Position numbers and translations under genes: made by a program. The notes beneath the pieces are model-generated. The model did not search any database. It had not been told where the DNA came from and saw only the letters and a program-made list of their open reading frames with translations. From assembly GCF_024435075.2 (NCBI RefSeq), contig NZ_JAMZEG020000002.1, forward strand, positions 496,001 through 560,000: a DNA stretch of 64,000 bases, read 5' to 3'. Shown piece after piece: positions 35,333 to 43,881 of this stretch (positions within the stretch are counted from its first letter, which is position 1; every line of letters begins with the position of its first letter). This stretch comes from Marinomonas maritima. Lineage in GTDB: Bacteria > Pseudomonadota > Gammaproteobacteria > Pseudomonadales > Marinomonadaceae.

Positions 35333-36457
35333 ATGAGGGTAGTATTGTACAGTCTCTCAACTTTATTGGTGTTATCAGGGTGTTCGGCTTTTCAGAACGC
35401 TGAAGATCGTGCGCTTAAAAGCTGGCAAACTGTCACTGTAGCGGATCAACAACAGATTGAACCGAGCATCGACAGCTATATTGGCATGGAGCGTATTGGT
35501 GTAATAACACTGACACCTTCCTCTGAAAGTCCAAGTGATCTTATAGAAAAAGCGAAGCAGTGGGTTTATGTGTCTGCGGATTATGATCAAGCTCGTCTTG
35601 AGTTAGGTAAAGTCTTCTATCAAGATCAAGATAATTCGGAAGCGATCGATTTTTACAATCAAATATCTAGCGAATTAGCTGTGTTAGCGGTTAATGAAGG
35701 ATTTGACCTGAATGCGGATAAGGTCGTTTATATCACCAAAGCAAATGATAATTTGAAAAGCATTGCTGAACGATTTTATGGCAATACAGGTGGGTTAATA
35801 TTCTTGATGCGTTTAAATAAGCTTTCTGGAATAAACCTAGATGAGAAAAGACAGCTTTGGATTCCCCTTAAAAAGAAGGTTTCAAAACCTTTACCTATTA
35901 AAAAAGCTTACAAATCCAGCTTGCCCAATCGAAAGGAAAGTGTAAAAAAAATCGATATGAAAACAGTGCCTACAGCTAAAAAAGCTGACGTAGTCGTTCT
36001 TTCTGAGCCGGAAAAAACAATTTTATTAGATAAAAGTTCTAATGAAACTGGTGCTAATCAATCACCAGAAATCGACAATTTAAATGAGCACCCTCAGCCG
36101 AATGAGGGGAAAATAAAGCATAACTTTAAGGAAGTTCTTGCTGAGTCTAAAAAAGAGGTAAAAGGTTTGTCTGAATATCGTAAAGGCTCACCCAAGACAG
36201 CTTATTCTCTGTTAGTCTCTGCATCAAATCTTTCTATCGAAGGGCGACAAGTCCTAAGTGATTTAAAGCGTGAATTAATTGAACAGCCTTATGCTCGTGG
36301 TCTAACGTTTTATCAAGAGCAAAAGCTTGAGCAAGCCGTTAACGAGTTTGATCAAGTGCTAAGTGTAGATCCAACTTATTCACAGGCAAGTGTCTACCGA
36401 GCGAGATGTATGCAATTGCTAGAAAGGTTGAAAACGATTCAAGAATCAATTGACTGA
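35333..36457 (+). CDS. Putative lipoprotein with LysM-like and TPR-like segments
   Basis: About 374 residues. Lipobox LVLSGC in the first 20 residues. A LysM-like stretch follows near residues 140-187 (VVYITKANDNLKSIAERFYGNTGGLIFLMRLNKLSGINLDEKRQLWIPL), then a Lys/Ser/Glu-rich linker and a C-terminal pair of TPR-like helices (RGLTFYQEQKLEQAVNEFDQVLSVDPTYSQASVYRARC). Predicted to be membrane-anchored in the periplasm and able to bind peptidoglycan. I do not recognise a named T6SS component. Its place between pppA and tssA suggests a system-specific accessory. Start chosen at the ATG 35333 rather than the GTG at 35327. Confidence 0.75.
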   Translation: MRVVLYSLSTLLVLSGCSAFQNAEDRALKSWQTVTVADQQQIEPSIDSYIGMERIGVITLTPSSESPSDLIEKAKQWVYVSADYDQARLELGKVFYQDQDNSEAIDFYNQISSELAVLAVNEGFDLNADKVVYITKANDNLKSIAERFYGNTGGLIFLMRLNKLSGINLDEKRQLWIPLKKKVSKPLPIKKAYKSSLPNRKESVKKIDMKTVPTAKKADVVVLSEPEKTILLDKSSNETGANQSPEIDNLNEHPQPNEGKIKHNFKEVLAESKKEVKGLSEYRKGSPKTAYSLLVSASNLSIEGRQVLSDLKRELIEQPYARGLTFYQEQKLEQAVNEFDQVLSVDPTYSQASVYRARCMQLLERLKTIQESID

Positions 36458-36481
36458 ACAAATTCGTATGACAGGGATGGT

Positions 36482-37591
36482 ATGGAACTTAGTAGCGTAC
36501 TTACGCCAATCACCCAAGATGCTCCTGCTGGATTTGATATCCGCGAACACGCAGACTTTAGTGAGCAATATTTTACATTACGTGACCTGCGTAACCGTAT
36601 TCGAGCAGAAGAGCGACAAGTTGTTCAGCTGGAGGACTTACAAGGCCTGACTGCTGAATGGGAGCCTATCAGAGACGAATGTCTTGTTGTGTTGTCTCAA
36701 TGCTCAAAGGATGTGGAAGTACTTGCATGGCTTATTGAAGCCAGCATCCGATTAGAAGGCTTCCAAGGTCTAGCTCAATCCTTAGAGTTAGCAGATCAGC
36801 TTATCCGTCAATATTGGGGGGACATGTACCCTCGCCCAGATGAAGATGGCATTCAAGCGACTCTTTATCCGTTAAGTGGCTTAAATGGTGACAACGGCGA
36901 AGGCACCCTAATTATGCCGATTCGCATGGCACCTTTTATGTACAGTAATGAGCAAGAGCCAGTTTTGGTATGGGATTATATCAAGGCCTGTGAGCTGGCC
37001 CAAATTCAAGACCAAAATAAACTAAAGCGTCGAACAGATAGTGGTGAGAAAACCATTGCCCAGTTACAAAAATTGGTTCATGGCAATGACCTAACGGCAA
37101 TACGTGCCACCGCTGATGCAGTGCACGCTGCCAAAGAAAGCTTTATTTCCCTAGAAAGCTTTTTGAATGACATGTGCGGCTTTGATGCACCGCCAACGTC
37201 TGCCATAAAAAATACGCTGTCGGTGGCTCAGGAAGCCTTGAAAGTTATTGCTCATATTGAAGCTCGTTCTGTAGATCCTGAAGACATACCGGAGTCAGAA
37301 GAGGTTGAGGAAAGCGATCAGATTGAATCAAAACCAATCACGCGCGTAGGCGCAATTGATCCTGCCAGCTATTACCCAGCCTCTCGAGAAGAGGCCTTGG
37401 TGATGACCTCAAGACTTAGTTTGTTTTTTGAAAATACAGAGCCTCATTCACCATTGTCCCACCAGATGAAACGGGTAGAGCGTTGGGGAAGAATGAGCTT
37501 GGCTGAGTTAATGGAAGAACTATTGGACGATGATAATGCACGGCAACAGTTCTTCCGCCTAATTGGCTTAAACCCGAATACCGGGAGCTAA
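36482..37591 (+). CDS. tssA: T6SS protein TssA (ImpA N-terminal domain)
   Basis: 369 residues. The ImpA_N domain is clear: LTPITQDAPAGFDIREHADFSEQYFTLRDLRNRIRAEERQ, and YWGDMYPRPDEDGIQATLYPLSGLNG. The C-terminal portion, SREEALVMTSRLSLFFENTEPHSPLSHQMKRVERWGRMSLAELMEELL, is the short TssA type. It caps or primes sheath and tail-tube assembly. First gene of an impA-impH-like order. Confidence 0.92.
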   Translation: MELSSVLTPITQDAPAGFDIREHADFSEQYFTLRDLRNRIRAEERQVVQLEDLQGLTAEWEPIRDECLVVLSQCSKDVEVLAWLIEASIRLEGFQGLAQSLELADQLIRQYWGDMYPRPDEDGIQATLYPLSGLNGDNGEGTLIMPIRMAPFMYSNEQEPVLVWDYIKACELAQIQDQNKLKRRTDSGEKTIAQLQKLVHGNDLTAIRATADAVHAAKESFISLESFLNDMCGFDAPPTSAIKNTLSVAQEALKVIAHIEARSVDPEDIPESEEVEESDQIESKPITRVGAIDPASYYPASREEALVMTSRLSLFFENTEPHSPLSHQMKRVERWGRMSLAELMEELLDDDNARQQFFRLIGLNPNTGS

Positions 37592-37696
37592 TTAAATTGT
37601 ATGCGCGATTGAGTGGTACGCGTATCAGTTCGAGATGTTTGTTCAAGCACTTAAGCCAGAGCAAATACGAAATAAAGGAATAGTCGAGGACGAAAC

Positions 37697-38209
37697 ATGA
37701 GTAGTGAAAGTATTCACAAAAAGTTAGAACGGGTTCGTAAGCCACGAGTTCATATCACTTACGATGTTGAAACAGAGGGCGCCGTTGTTGTTAAAGAGCT
37801 GCCGTTTGTAATGGGGATCATGGGGGAATTCACCGGGAATAATCCAGGTGCGCCATTGAAGAGCCTAAAAGATCGTAAGTTTGTACAAATTGACCGTGAC
37901 AATCTAAACGATGTGATGGCCAAGCTTGAACCTGGTTTAGCGTTTAAAGTCGATAATAAATTGACCGATCAAGAAGGCACTATTCCAGTCGATTTGAAGT
38001 TTCGTTCGATGAATGACTTCGAACCTGGTCAGGTTGTCGAGCAAGTTGAGCCATTGAAAAAACTGCTGGATACACGTAACAAACTGCGTGACCTGCTGAC
38101 TAAGGCCGATCGCTCTGAAGAGTTGGAGTCTTTGCTAGAGCAAGTGTTGCAAAGTACTGATAGCGTACAGAGGCTTTCCAATGAACTGCAAGACAGTGAT
38201 GTAAACTAG
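37697..38209 (+). CDS. tssB: T6SS sheath small subunit TssB
   Basis: 170 residues. [42 protein letters not shown] is the TssB (VipA/ImpB) signature, with the C-terminal helix that docks on TssC. GAGGAC lies before the ATG. The 105-base gap after tssA is the longest break in this part of the operon. Confidence 0.96.
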   Translation: MSSESIHKKLERVRKPRVHITYDVETEGAVVVKELPFVMGIMGEFTGNNPGAPLKSLKDRKFVQIDRDNLNDVMAKLEPGLAFKVDNKLTDQEGTIPVDLKFRSMNDFEPGQVVEQVEPLKKLLDTRNKLRDLLTKADRSEELESLLEQVLQSTDSVQRLSNELQDSDVN

Positions 38210-38220
38210 AGGCAACAGGG

Positions 38221-39717
38221 ATGACAGATACTACAGCAACACTAGACCCACAGACGCAAACCCAAACGCTTGAGCAAACAAGTTTACTTGATCAAGTGAT
38301 CGGTGCGACCAAACAAACTGAGAGCACGGTAGCGAAAGATCTACTTAAAACATTAGTAGATGGTGCGATGGAAGGTACTGTGGTTTGGGATCGAAATATC
38401 GCCAAGACCATCAATCAAGCGATCGATCTACTGGACCATAAGCTTTCCGAGCAACTTAATGAAGTCATGCACTCAGAAGAGTTTTTAGCATTAGAAGGTT
38501 CTTGGCGTGGTCTTAGCTATTTGGTGCATAACTCTGAAACAAACTCTGCGTTAAAGCTGAAAATGCTGAATCTTAGTAAACGTGATCTTTATAAAGACTT
38601 AGATCGTGCTGTTGAGTTTGATCAAAGCGAAATGTTTAAAAAGATTTACGAAGAAGAGTTTGGTACGCCGGGTGGTGAGCCGTTTGGCGCTATGATTGGC
38701 GATTATGCGTTTGATAGCTCTCCAAATGATATTGAACTGTTGTCGAAAATGTCTAACATTTCAGCTGCAGCATTCTGTCCTTTCATTGCATCTGCTGGCC
38801 CTCAGCTGTTCGGACTGGAAAGCTGGACTGAATTATCACGTCCACGCGATCTAGAAAAAATCTTTGATTCTAAAGAATATATTAAATGGCGTAGTTTCCG
38901 TGATACAGAAGACTCACGTTTTCTATCATTAACGCTGCCACGCGTCTTGGCTCGTTTGCCCTATGGCGACAAAACCAAGCCTATTGATGCGTTCGGTTAT
39001 GAAGAAGCACCGATTGATCAAAGTGGTACAGCACGTGTGAGCGATCATAATGATTACTGCTGGATGAACGCAGCTTATGTCATGGGTTCGCGTATGACAC
39101 ATGCCTTCTCAACAACAGGCTGGTGTACTGCTATCCGTGGTGCAGAAGGGGGTGGTCGCGTAGAAGATTTACCGACGCATGTTTTCACTAGTGATGATGG
39201 CGACTTGGATCTTAAGTGTCCAACCGAAATTGGCTTGACGGATCGTCGTGAAGCGGAGCTATCGAAACTGGGCTTCCTTCCTTTGTGTCATTATAAAAAC
39301 ACAGATTACGCTGTGTTCTTTGGTGGACAAACTGCTCAAAAACCAAAAATCTACGACCGTCCAGAAGCGACCGCTAATGCGGCGATCTCTGCTCGTCTAC
39401 CTTACATGATGGCTACCTCTCGCTTTACGCATTACCTGAAAGTAATGGGGCGAGACAAAATCGGTTCCTTCATGGAAAAAGACGATGTGGAATCTTGGTT
39501 AAACCGCTGGTTGCTTAACTATGTGAACAACAATCCGGACTCAGGACAGGAAATGAAAGCCCGTTACCCGCTTCGTGAAGCGAAGGTTCAGGTGACTGAA
39601 ATTCCAGGTCGTCCTGGGTCTTACAACGTTGTCGCGTGGATGCGCCCTTGGCTACAACTGGAAGAGTTGACTGCATCTATGCGTATGGTTGCGCGTATCC
39701 CTCAAATGGGCAACTAA
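38221..39717 (+). CDS. tssC: T6SS sheath large subunit TssC
   Basis: 498 residues, full-length VipB/ImpC. Hallmarks: LDHKLSEQLNEVMHSEEFLALEGSWRGLSYLV, EEFGTPGGEPFGAMIGDYAF, SAAAFCPFIASAGPQLFGLESW, DSRFLSLTLPRVLARLPYG and the C-terminal YPLREAKVQVTEIPGRPGSYNVVAWMRPWLQLEELTASMRMVARIP. With TssB it forms the contractile sheath recycled by ClpV. Confidence 0.97.
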   Translation: MTDTTATLDPQTQTQTLEQTSLLDQVIGATKQTESTVAKDLLKTLVDGAMEGTVVWDRNIAKTINQAIDLLDHKLSEQLNEVMHSEEFLALEGSWRGLSYLVHNSETNSALKLKMLNLSKRDLYKDLDRAVEFDQSEMFKKIYEEEFGTPGGEPFGAMIGDYAFDSSPNDIELLSKMSNISAAAFCPFIASAGPQLFGLESWTELSRPRDLEKIFDSKEYIKWRSFRDTEDSRFLSLTLPRVLARLPYGDKTKPIDAFGYEEAPIDQSGTARVSDHNDYCWMNAAYVMGSRMTHAFSTTGWCTAIRGAEGGGRVEDLPTHVFTSDDGDLDLKCPTEIGLTDRREAELSKLGFLPLCHYKNTDYAVFFGGQTAQKPKIYDRPEATANAAISARLPYMMATSRFTHYLKVMGRDKIGSFMEKDDVESWLNRWLLNYVNNNPDSGQEMKARYPLREAKVQVTEIPGRPGSYNVVAWMRPWLQLEELTASMRMVARIPQMGN

Positions 39718-39785
39718 GCTAGATATGGCATAACGAGGACTGCAATTTCAGCAATTAGCAGTCTTCGTTCAAAGGAGATCAAGCC

Positions 39786-41231
39786 ATGGATGCGCAAGGC
39801 GTTTTTCATCAGAAAATCCAGATATCACGAGCAGAATCCGCTTCCCAATATGCTTGGGTCAATGAGCTCATCAATGCATTAAGCCTTGATGAGCTTGATT
39901 ATGTGCCAAGCAAGCAGGAAGTGATTCACCTGTTGGCAATACACATCGCTAAGCTTGATCGCCTACTGCAAACTCAGTTAGATGAAGTATTACACCATCC
40001 TCAGTTTCAAGCGCTAGAAGCAAGTTGGCTCGGCTGTCATTTTTTGCTAAACCAGATTGGTTTGAGCTATCAAATCAAAGTGAAAATGCTGAATGTGTCT
40101 TGGTCTGAGTTGAATCGTGATGTGATGCGTGCGATTGAGATTGATCAGAGCGAAATCTTCAATAAAGTGTATAACGGTGAATTTGGTATTGCTGGTGGTG
40201 AGCCCTTTAGTACCATGCTGTGTAATTTCGATGTGGCGTTGAAACCGCATTATCACGGGGTTGATGATCTTCGCTTGGTGGATGGTTTAGCGCAAGTCGC
40301 AGCGGCTGCTTTTTGCCCGTTTATTTTTAATACACATCCGTCTTTATTAGATCTGGATGAGTTTACTAATATGAACTCACTGCTGAACCTACAGCGTACC
40401 TATCAGCAATTGGATTTTATGCAATGGAAAAGCCTACGTCGTAAAGAAGATTCACGTTTTATTGGGCTAACACTTCCGAATATTTATTTGCGTCGGCCTT
40501 ATGAGCATAACCCTACTCGTACCGATCAATTTGTTTACCAAGAGCGTTTATCTCACCGCTCGGACCGATTAAAGACAGGCGCTGTTTTTGCTTTAGGTGC
40601 GGTCATGGCTCGTTGTTTTGCTAACACCAGTTGGTTGGCAGAAATTACTGGCGAGCGCTATTTTGGTGGTGGCGTAATTGCTAACCCTAATGAGCATAGA
40701 TCTGAAGCGGATCTTGAATCGATTGTCGCAGCTGAAATCATGATTCCAGATAATTTAGAGCGAACGCTTACGGAGTACGGTTTTATTTCGGCTTGTTACA
40801 GTGCTAACGGTGGCTCTGGTGTGTTCTATAGTGCTCCGTCGATTCAAAGCCCGCCGGTTTATACCAGCGAACAAGCCAATATCAATGCCCGATACTCGGC
40901 CATGTTGCAGTACGTGTTATGCACTTCACGCTTTGCGCATTACCTTAAAGTGATCGTACGGGATCATGTGGGCTCTTTTTATACAGCTGAAGAGTGTCGC
41001 CGTTTTTTACAAAGCTGGATCATGAATTATGTGATGGCAACCGATGAGGCGAGTGATGAATTACTTGCTCGTTATCCACTCCGAGATGCTCGAGTATCTG
41101 TTAATGAGAAGGCGGGTGTGAGTGGTAACTATACATGTGTGGTGCACTTAAAACCGCACTTTCAACTAGAAACAATTGAAACCTCAATACAGTTTAGTGC
41201 TGAGGTTGTCTCCAACAGAGTGACAGGATAA
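39786..41231 (+). CDS. Second TssC-family protein (ImpD-like)
   Basis: 481 residues, homologous to TssC across its whole length (LDRLLQTQLDEVLHHPQFQALEASWLGCHFLL; GEFGIAGGEPFSTMLCNF; AAAFCPFIFNTHPSLLDLDEF; DSRFIGLTLPNIYLRRPYE; YPLRDARVSVNEKAGVSGNYTCVVHLKPHFQLE) yet clearly divergent. A TssC-like second gene directly after tssC is found in the Rhizobium imp order (ImpC then ImpD). Whether it enters the sheath, caps it or regulates assembly is not known from sequence. AAGGAGATC sits before the ATG. Confidence 0.9.
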   Translation: MDAQGVFHQKIQISRAESASQYAWVNELINALSLDELDYVPSKQEVIHLLAIHIAKLDRLLQTQLDEVLHHPQFQALEASWLGCHFLLNQIGLSYQIKVKMLNVSWSELNRDVMRAIEIDQSEIFNKVYNGEFGIAGGEPFSTMLCNFDVALKPHYHGVDDLRLVDGLAQVAAAAFCPFIFNTHPSLLDLDEFTNMNSLLNLQRTYQQLDFMQWKSLRRKEDSRFIGLTLPNIYLRRPYEHNPTRTDQFVYQERLSHRSDRLKTGAVFALGAVMARCFANTSWLAEITGERYFGGGVIANPNEHRSEADLESIVAAEIMIPDNLERTLTEYGFISACYSANGGSGVFYSAPSIQSPPVYTSEQANINARYSAMLQYVLCTSRFAHYLKVIVRDHVGSFYTAEECRRFLQSWIMNYVMATDEASDELLARYPLRDARVSVNEKAGVSGNYTCVVHLKPHFQLETIETSIQFSAEVVSNRVTG

Positions 41232-41233
41232 TC

Positions 41234-42076
41234 ATGGATATTAAAGGAATTAGCGAACTGTATGATCAAGGGGATCTTTCCTCTGCACTGACACATGCCA
41301 AGACATTTGTTCGAGATAATCCGGAAAGCAATGAAGGTCGAAGCCTATTGCTGCAGTTTTATTTGTTTGTTGGCGAAGTCGATAAAGCCATCAGTCAGCT
41401 TACGATTCTAGAAAAAAAATACCAAGATGACCTGCCTTCGTTTATGACACTTAAAGTGATGGCAGAAATGCTTAAAGCAGATAACCAGCGTCGTGCTTTC
41501 TTTTCTTCATTGACCACTATGCCAGCATTGGGCGAAGCGCACGAAGCGTTCTTGCAACCAAGTTTTGCTTTGATGAAAGGTGTTGCTGACGGTTCCATGA
41601 CCAAAGCTCAGGCTCAGGAATTATTGGCCGATCGACCACAGCCATTATTTGAATGTAAGTCAGGTGAAGAAACGCTGACCGGCGAATTGATTGAGCCGGA
41701 TGATTTAACGGCGTTTGCCTTAGAAGTGTTTGTGGCGAATCAAGGTTATGCATGGCTTCCTTGGCAAGAAATACAAAGTATCGAGTTTTTCCCTTATGAA
41801 AAACCGATCGACTTGTTATATCGCAAAGCAATGGTGTATTTGTTACCACAAGACGGTGGGGAAGCACAGCCAATGCACGTGTTTGTTCCGACAATATATG
41901 CTGGCACCAGCAGCACGGACACCCAAGCCTCCTTGGCTCGCGCGACCGACTGGGGTGCTTGCTCGACAACAGAAATTGTTACTGGTATTGGTCAGAAGTG
42001 TTGGTTGATTGGCGATGATCTGGTACCGATTCTGCAGATACAGTCATTATTGAAGTTAAACAATTTGCATAGGTAA
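41234..42076 (+). CDS. tagJ: T6SS accessory protein TagJ (ImpE)
   Basis: 280 residues. N-terminal TPR-like helices (LYDQGDLSSALTHAKTFVRDNPESNEGRSLLLQFYLFVGEVDKAISQLTIL) and an ImpE C-terminal domain (YAWLPWQEIQSIEFFPYEKPIDLLYRKAMVYLLPQDGGEAQPMHVFVPTIYAG). In other systems TagJ binds TssB and may modulate ClpV-driven sheath recycling. It follows tssC2 by two bases and precedes the inserted effector cassette. Confidence 0.92.
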   Translation: MDIKGISELYDQGDLSSALTHAKTFVRDNPESNEGRSLLLQFYLFVGEVDKAISQLTILEKKYQDDLPSFMTLKVMAEMLKADNQRRAFFSSLTTMPALGEAHEAFLQPSFALMKGVADGSMTKAQAQELLADRPQPLFECKSGEETLTGELIEPDDLTAFALEVFVANQGYAWLPWQEIQSIEFFPYEKPIDLLYRKAMVYLLPQDGGEAQPMHVFVPTIYAGTSSTDTQASLARATDWGACSTTEIVTGIGQKCWLIGDDLVPILQIQSLLKLNNLHR

Positions 42077-42088
42077 GGTACGGCTAAA

Positions 42089-42709
42089 ATGGAGGTTTTG
42101 ATTCCTATTGTTTTTCCTGATTATAGGGTAACAGTTGAAGTAAAAAAGGAAGAGGTTGATGTGCTACCTTGGGTAACATTTGATAACTTTAGTTTTAAAT
42201 ACAAGGACAAAATCTCCAATTTAGGGCATGCCGGTATTCTATTTATAAATGGAAGAAGTGGTGTAACTAAATATTATGAATATGGAAGATACGACCCTCA
42301 AAAAAAAGGGATTGTTCTAAAGGCTAAAAATCTTCCTGATGCAAAAGTTATTGATGGTGAATTAGATACAAAATCTATTAAAGAAGCGCTTTCTTTTATA
42401 TCAAGAGTATCAGGTCAATCTGGACGAATTAGTGGTGTATATATAGAGGTTGAAGATGAGTATGGTAAGGCGTTGGAATATGTAGAAGCTCGAAGATCTA
42501 AAAATACACTAAAAAATAGGAAAGAATACGACCTTCTTAGGAATAGCTGCATTCATTTCGTTAAAGAAACAGTTGAAGTAACTGATGCTATTTCTCCTTG
42601 GATGGTTGGTCCAAGGCCTAACTCTTATATAGGTGAGTTTAGAGACGATTATCCAGATCTCGATTTTTATAATGGAAAATTAATAATTGAGGGAGTAGGA
42701 GAATATTAA
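42089..42709 (+). CDS. Candidate T6SS effector, permuted papain-like amidase/peptidase
   Basis: 206 residues, no signal peptide. A conserved-looking His in NLGHAGILFINGRSG (His47) precedes a Cys in LLRNSCIHFVKE (Cys154). This His-before-Cys order, with N-C spacing and Asn next to Cys, resembles circularly permuted NlpC/P60-type hydrolases. Other strong motifs are TKYYEYGRYDP and PWMVGPRPNSYIGEFRDDYPDLDFYNGKLIIEG. It is AT-rich compared with its neighbours and sits between tagJ and tssE inside the core operon, followed by a lipoprotein gene: the arrangement of an effector and its periplasmic immunity protein. Activity is inferred, not shown. The stop overlaps the next ATG. Confidence 0.65.
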   Translation: MEVLIPIVFPDYRVTVEVKKEEVDVLPWVTFDNFSFKYKDKISNLGHAGILFINGRSGVTKYYEYGRYDPQKKGIVLKAKNLPDAKVIDGELDTKSIKEALSFISRVSGQSGRISGVYIEVEDEYGKALEYVEARRSKNTLKNRKEYDLLRNSCIHFVKETVEVTDAISPWMVGPRPNSYIGEFRDDYPDLDFYNGKLIIEGVGEY

Positions 42710-43067
42710 TGTTAGAGAAATATAAAAAACTATTTTTTTATTTTATTTTATTTTATTACTTTTTTTGTCTGGTTGTGATGTTGAAATTAGTTCTGATAAA
42801 CCAGAAAGATCAGCAAAAATTCCTGCTGAGGCATTTTGGTTAGGGGGCCCTGATGCGGGTTTTTACATATTGGTAAAGCCTTCAAATAATAAGGATGTTT
42901 ATTTGTCTGAGATTTATTACGAAAGTGGAGATTTGGCATATGAAGGTCTCATGATTTTATATCCAGTTGGCTCTGAAGGTATCGATGTTTCTAATGAGGC
43001 GTTATTTAAGTTTTGGGATGGGGACAGCCTTTATTTAAATAATGACTTGTATTTAAAAGCGCAATGA
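42709..43067 (+). pseudogene. Candidate immunity lipoprotein with frameshift in a T tract
   Basis: The ATG at 42709 opens MLEKYKKLFFYFILFYY, a hydrophobic signal sequence. The lipobox LSGCDVEISSDKPERS and mature part (to LYLNNDLYLKAQ, about 100 residues) lie in a different frame beginning at about 42765. Restoring one base would join them into a normal lipoprotein. Two runs of seven T (42733-42739 and 42760-42766) lie in the stretch where the frame is lost. It directly follows a candidate effector that would act on the cell wall, so a periplasm-facing immunity protein makes sense. Alternatives are a phase-variable gene, a sequencing error or a real pseudogene. Confidence 0.65.
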
Positions 43068-43365
43068 ATAGGAAGCTGAAGTGCTTTATAGCCTTAGAAA
43101 CAGGCTTTTCAGAAGATAAAATTTTAATTAAAACAAGACTTTACCATGAAATTTGTTTGGATGGTGACGAGGCGGAAGAGTTTATTGAAGTGTTTGCTGA
43201 AGCATTTGATGTGGATATGAATTTTATCGATACTTTAATAAAGAAGGCCTTGACTCACTCTCCATTTTTAGTTCTATATTTGGAGTTGGTAGCAATCAGC
43301 ATAGAGTAGATGAAATAACGGTTGATATGCTTGTGCAGGCGGCTATAAATCGAAAATGGAATTAA
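43064..43365 (+). pseudogene. DUF1493-like protein with one-base frameshift
   Basis: Begins MNRKLKCFIALETGFSEDKILIKTRLYHEICLDGDEAEEFIEVFAEAFDVDMNFID, an acyl-carrier-like DUF1493 pattern. In the annotated frame it then turns to unrelated sequence and stops at 43309. One base earlier in frame the sequence continues FNKEGLDSLSIFSSIFGVGSNQHRVDEITVDMLVQAAINRKWN and stops at 43365, which is the normal end of this family. A single missing base near 43230 explains this. The start overlaps the lipoprotein stop (ATGA). The role is unknown; its position suggests it belongs to the effector cassette. Confidence 0.7.
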
Positions 43366-43410
43366 ATTTTTTTGATGCTTTTAAGTGTTTTTTCTTTTGG
43401 AAGGACTGCT

Positions 43411-43881
43411 ATGACAAATGATTCACTGCAATTGCCCTTTATTGAGCTGATTCAGGACGAGGCCCCTGAAAGTAAAATCGATCGGCATCGTCCTGAGGTT
43501 GAGTATTACATTCAGTATAAAAACAGTGTGATGCGGGATCTGCAGGAGTTATTAAACAGTCGCTGTCGTTCGCTTAACCCATTTTCAGAAGTAAAGGGTG
43601 ATGTTTTGTTGACTTATGGCGTAACAGACTTTGCTCATATCAATATTTCGTCATTGAGCGGGCGTGATGAGTTGCGCAGGAAAATACAGGAAACATTGCG
43701 TCTAAATGAGCCGCGCTTAAGTGATATCAATGTCACGCTTAGTGAAGAAAAAATCGAAACCAATAGCTTGGGTTTTTATATTAAAGCAAAGCTTATGTTT
43801 TACGGGGAGTCGGAAGCCGTGATGATTACTGCTTTATTCGAACCCGCGCTAAAAATGTTTAATTTCAGGTCAGGAAGATAA
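43411..43881 (+). CDS. tssE: T6SS baseplate wedge protein TssE
   Basis: 156 residues from the ATG at 43411, which has GGAAGGAC upstream; earlier in-frame starts lie in the AT-rich island. GPW/gp25 pattern: YIQYKNSVMRDLQELLNSRCRSLNPFSEVKGDVLLTYGVTDFAHINISSL and IQETLRLNEPRLSDINVTLSEE. It overlaps tssF by one base. Confidence 0.92.
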   Translation: MTNDSLQLPFIELIQDEAPESKIDRHRPEVEYYIQYKNSVMRDLQELLNSRCRSLNPFSEVKGDVLLTYGVTDFAHINISSLSGRDELRRKIQETLRLNEPRLSDINVTLSEEKIETNSLGFYIKAKLMFYGESEAVMITALFEPALKMFNFRSGR

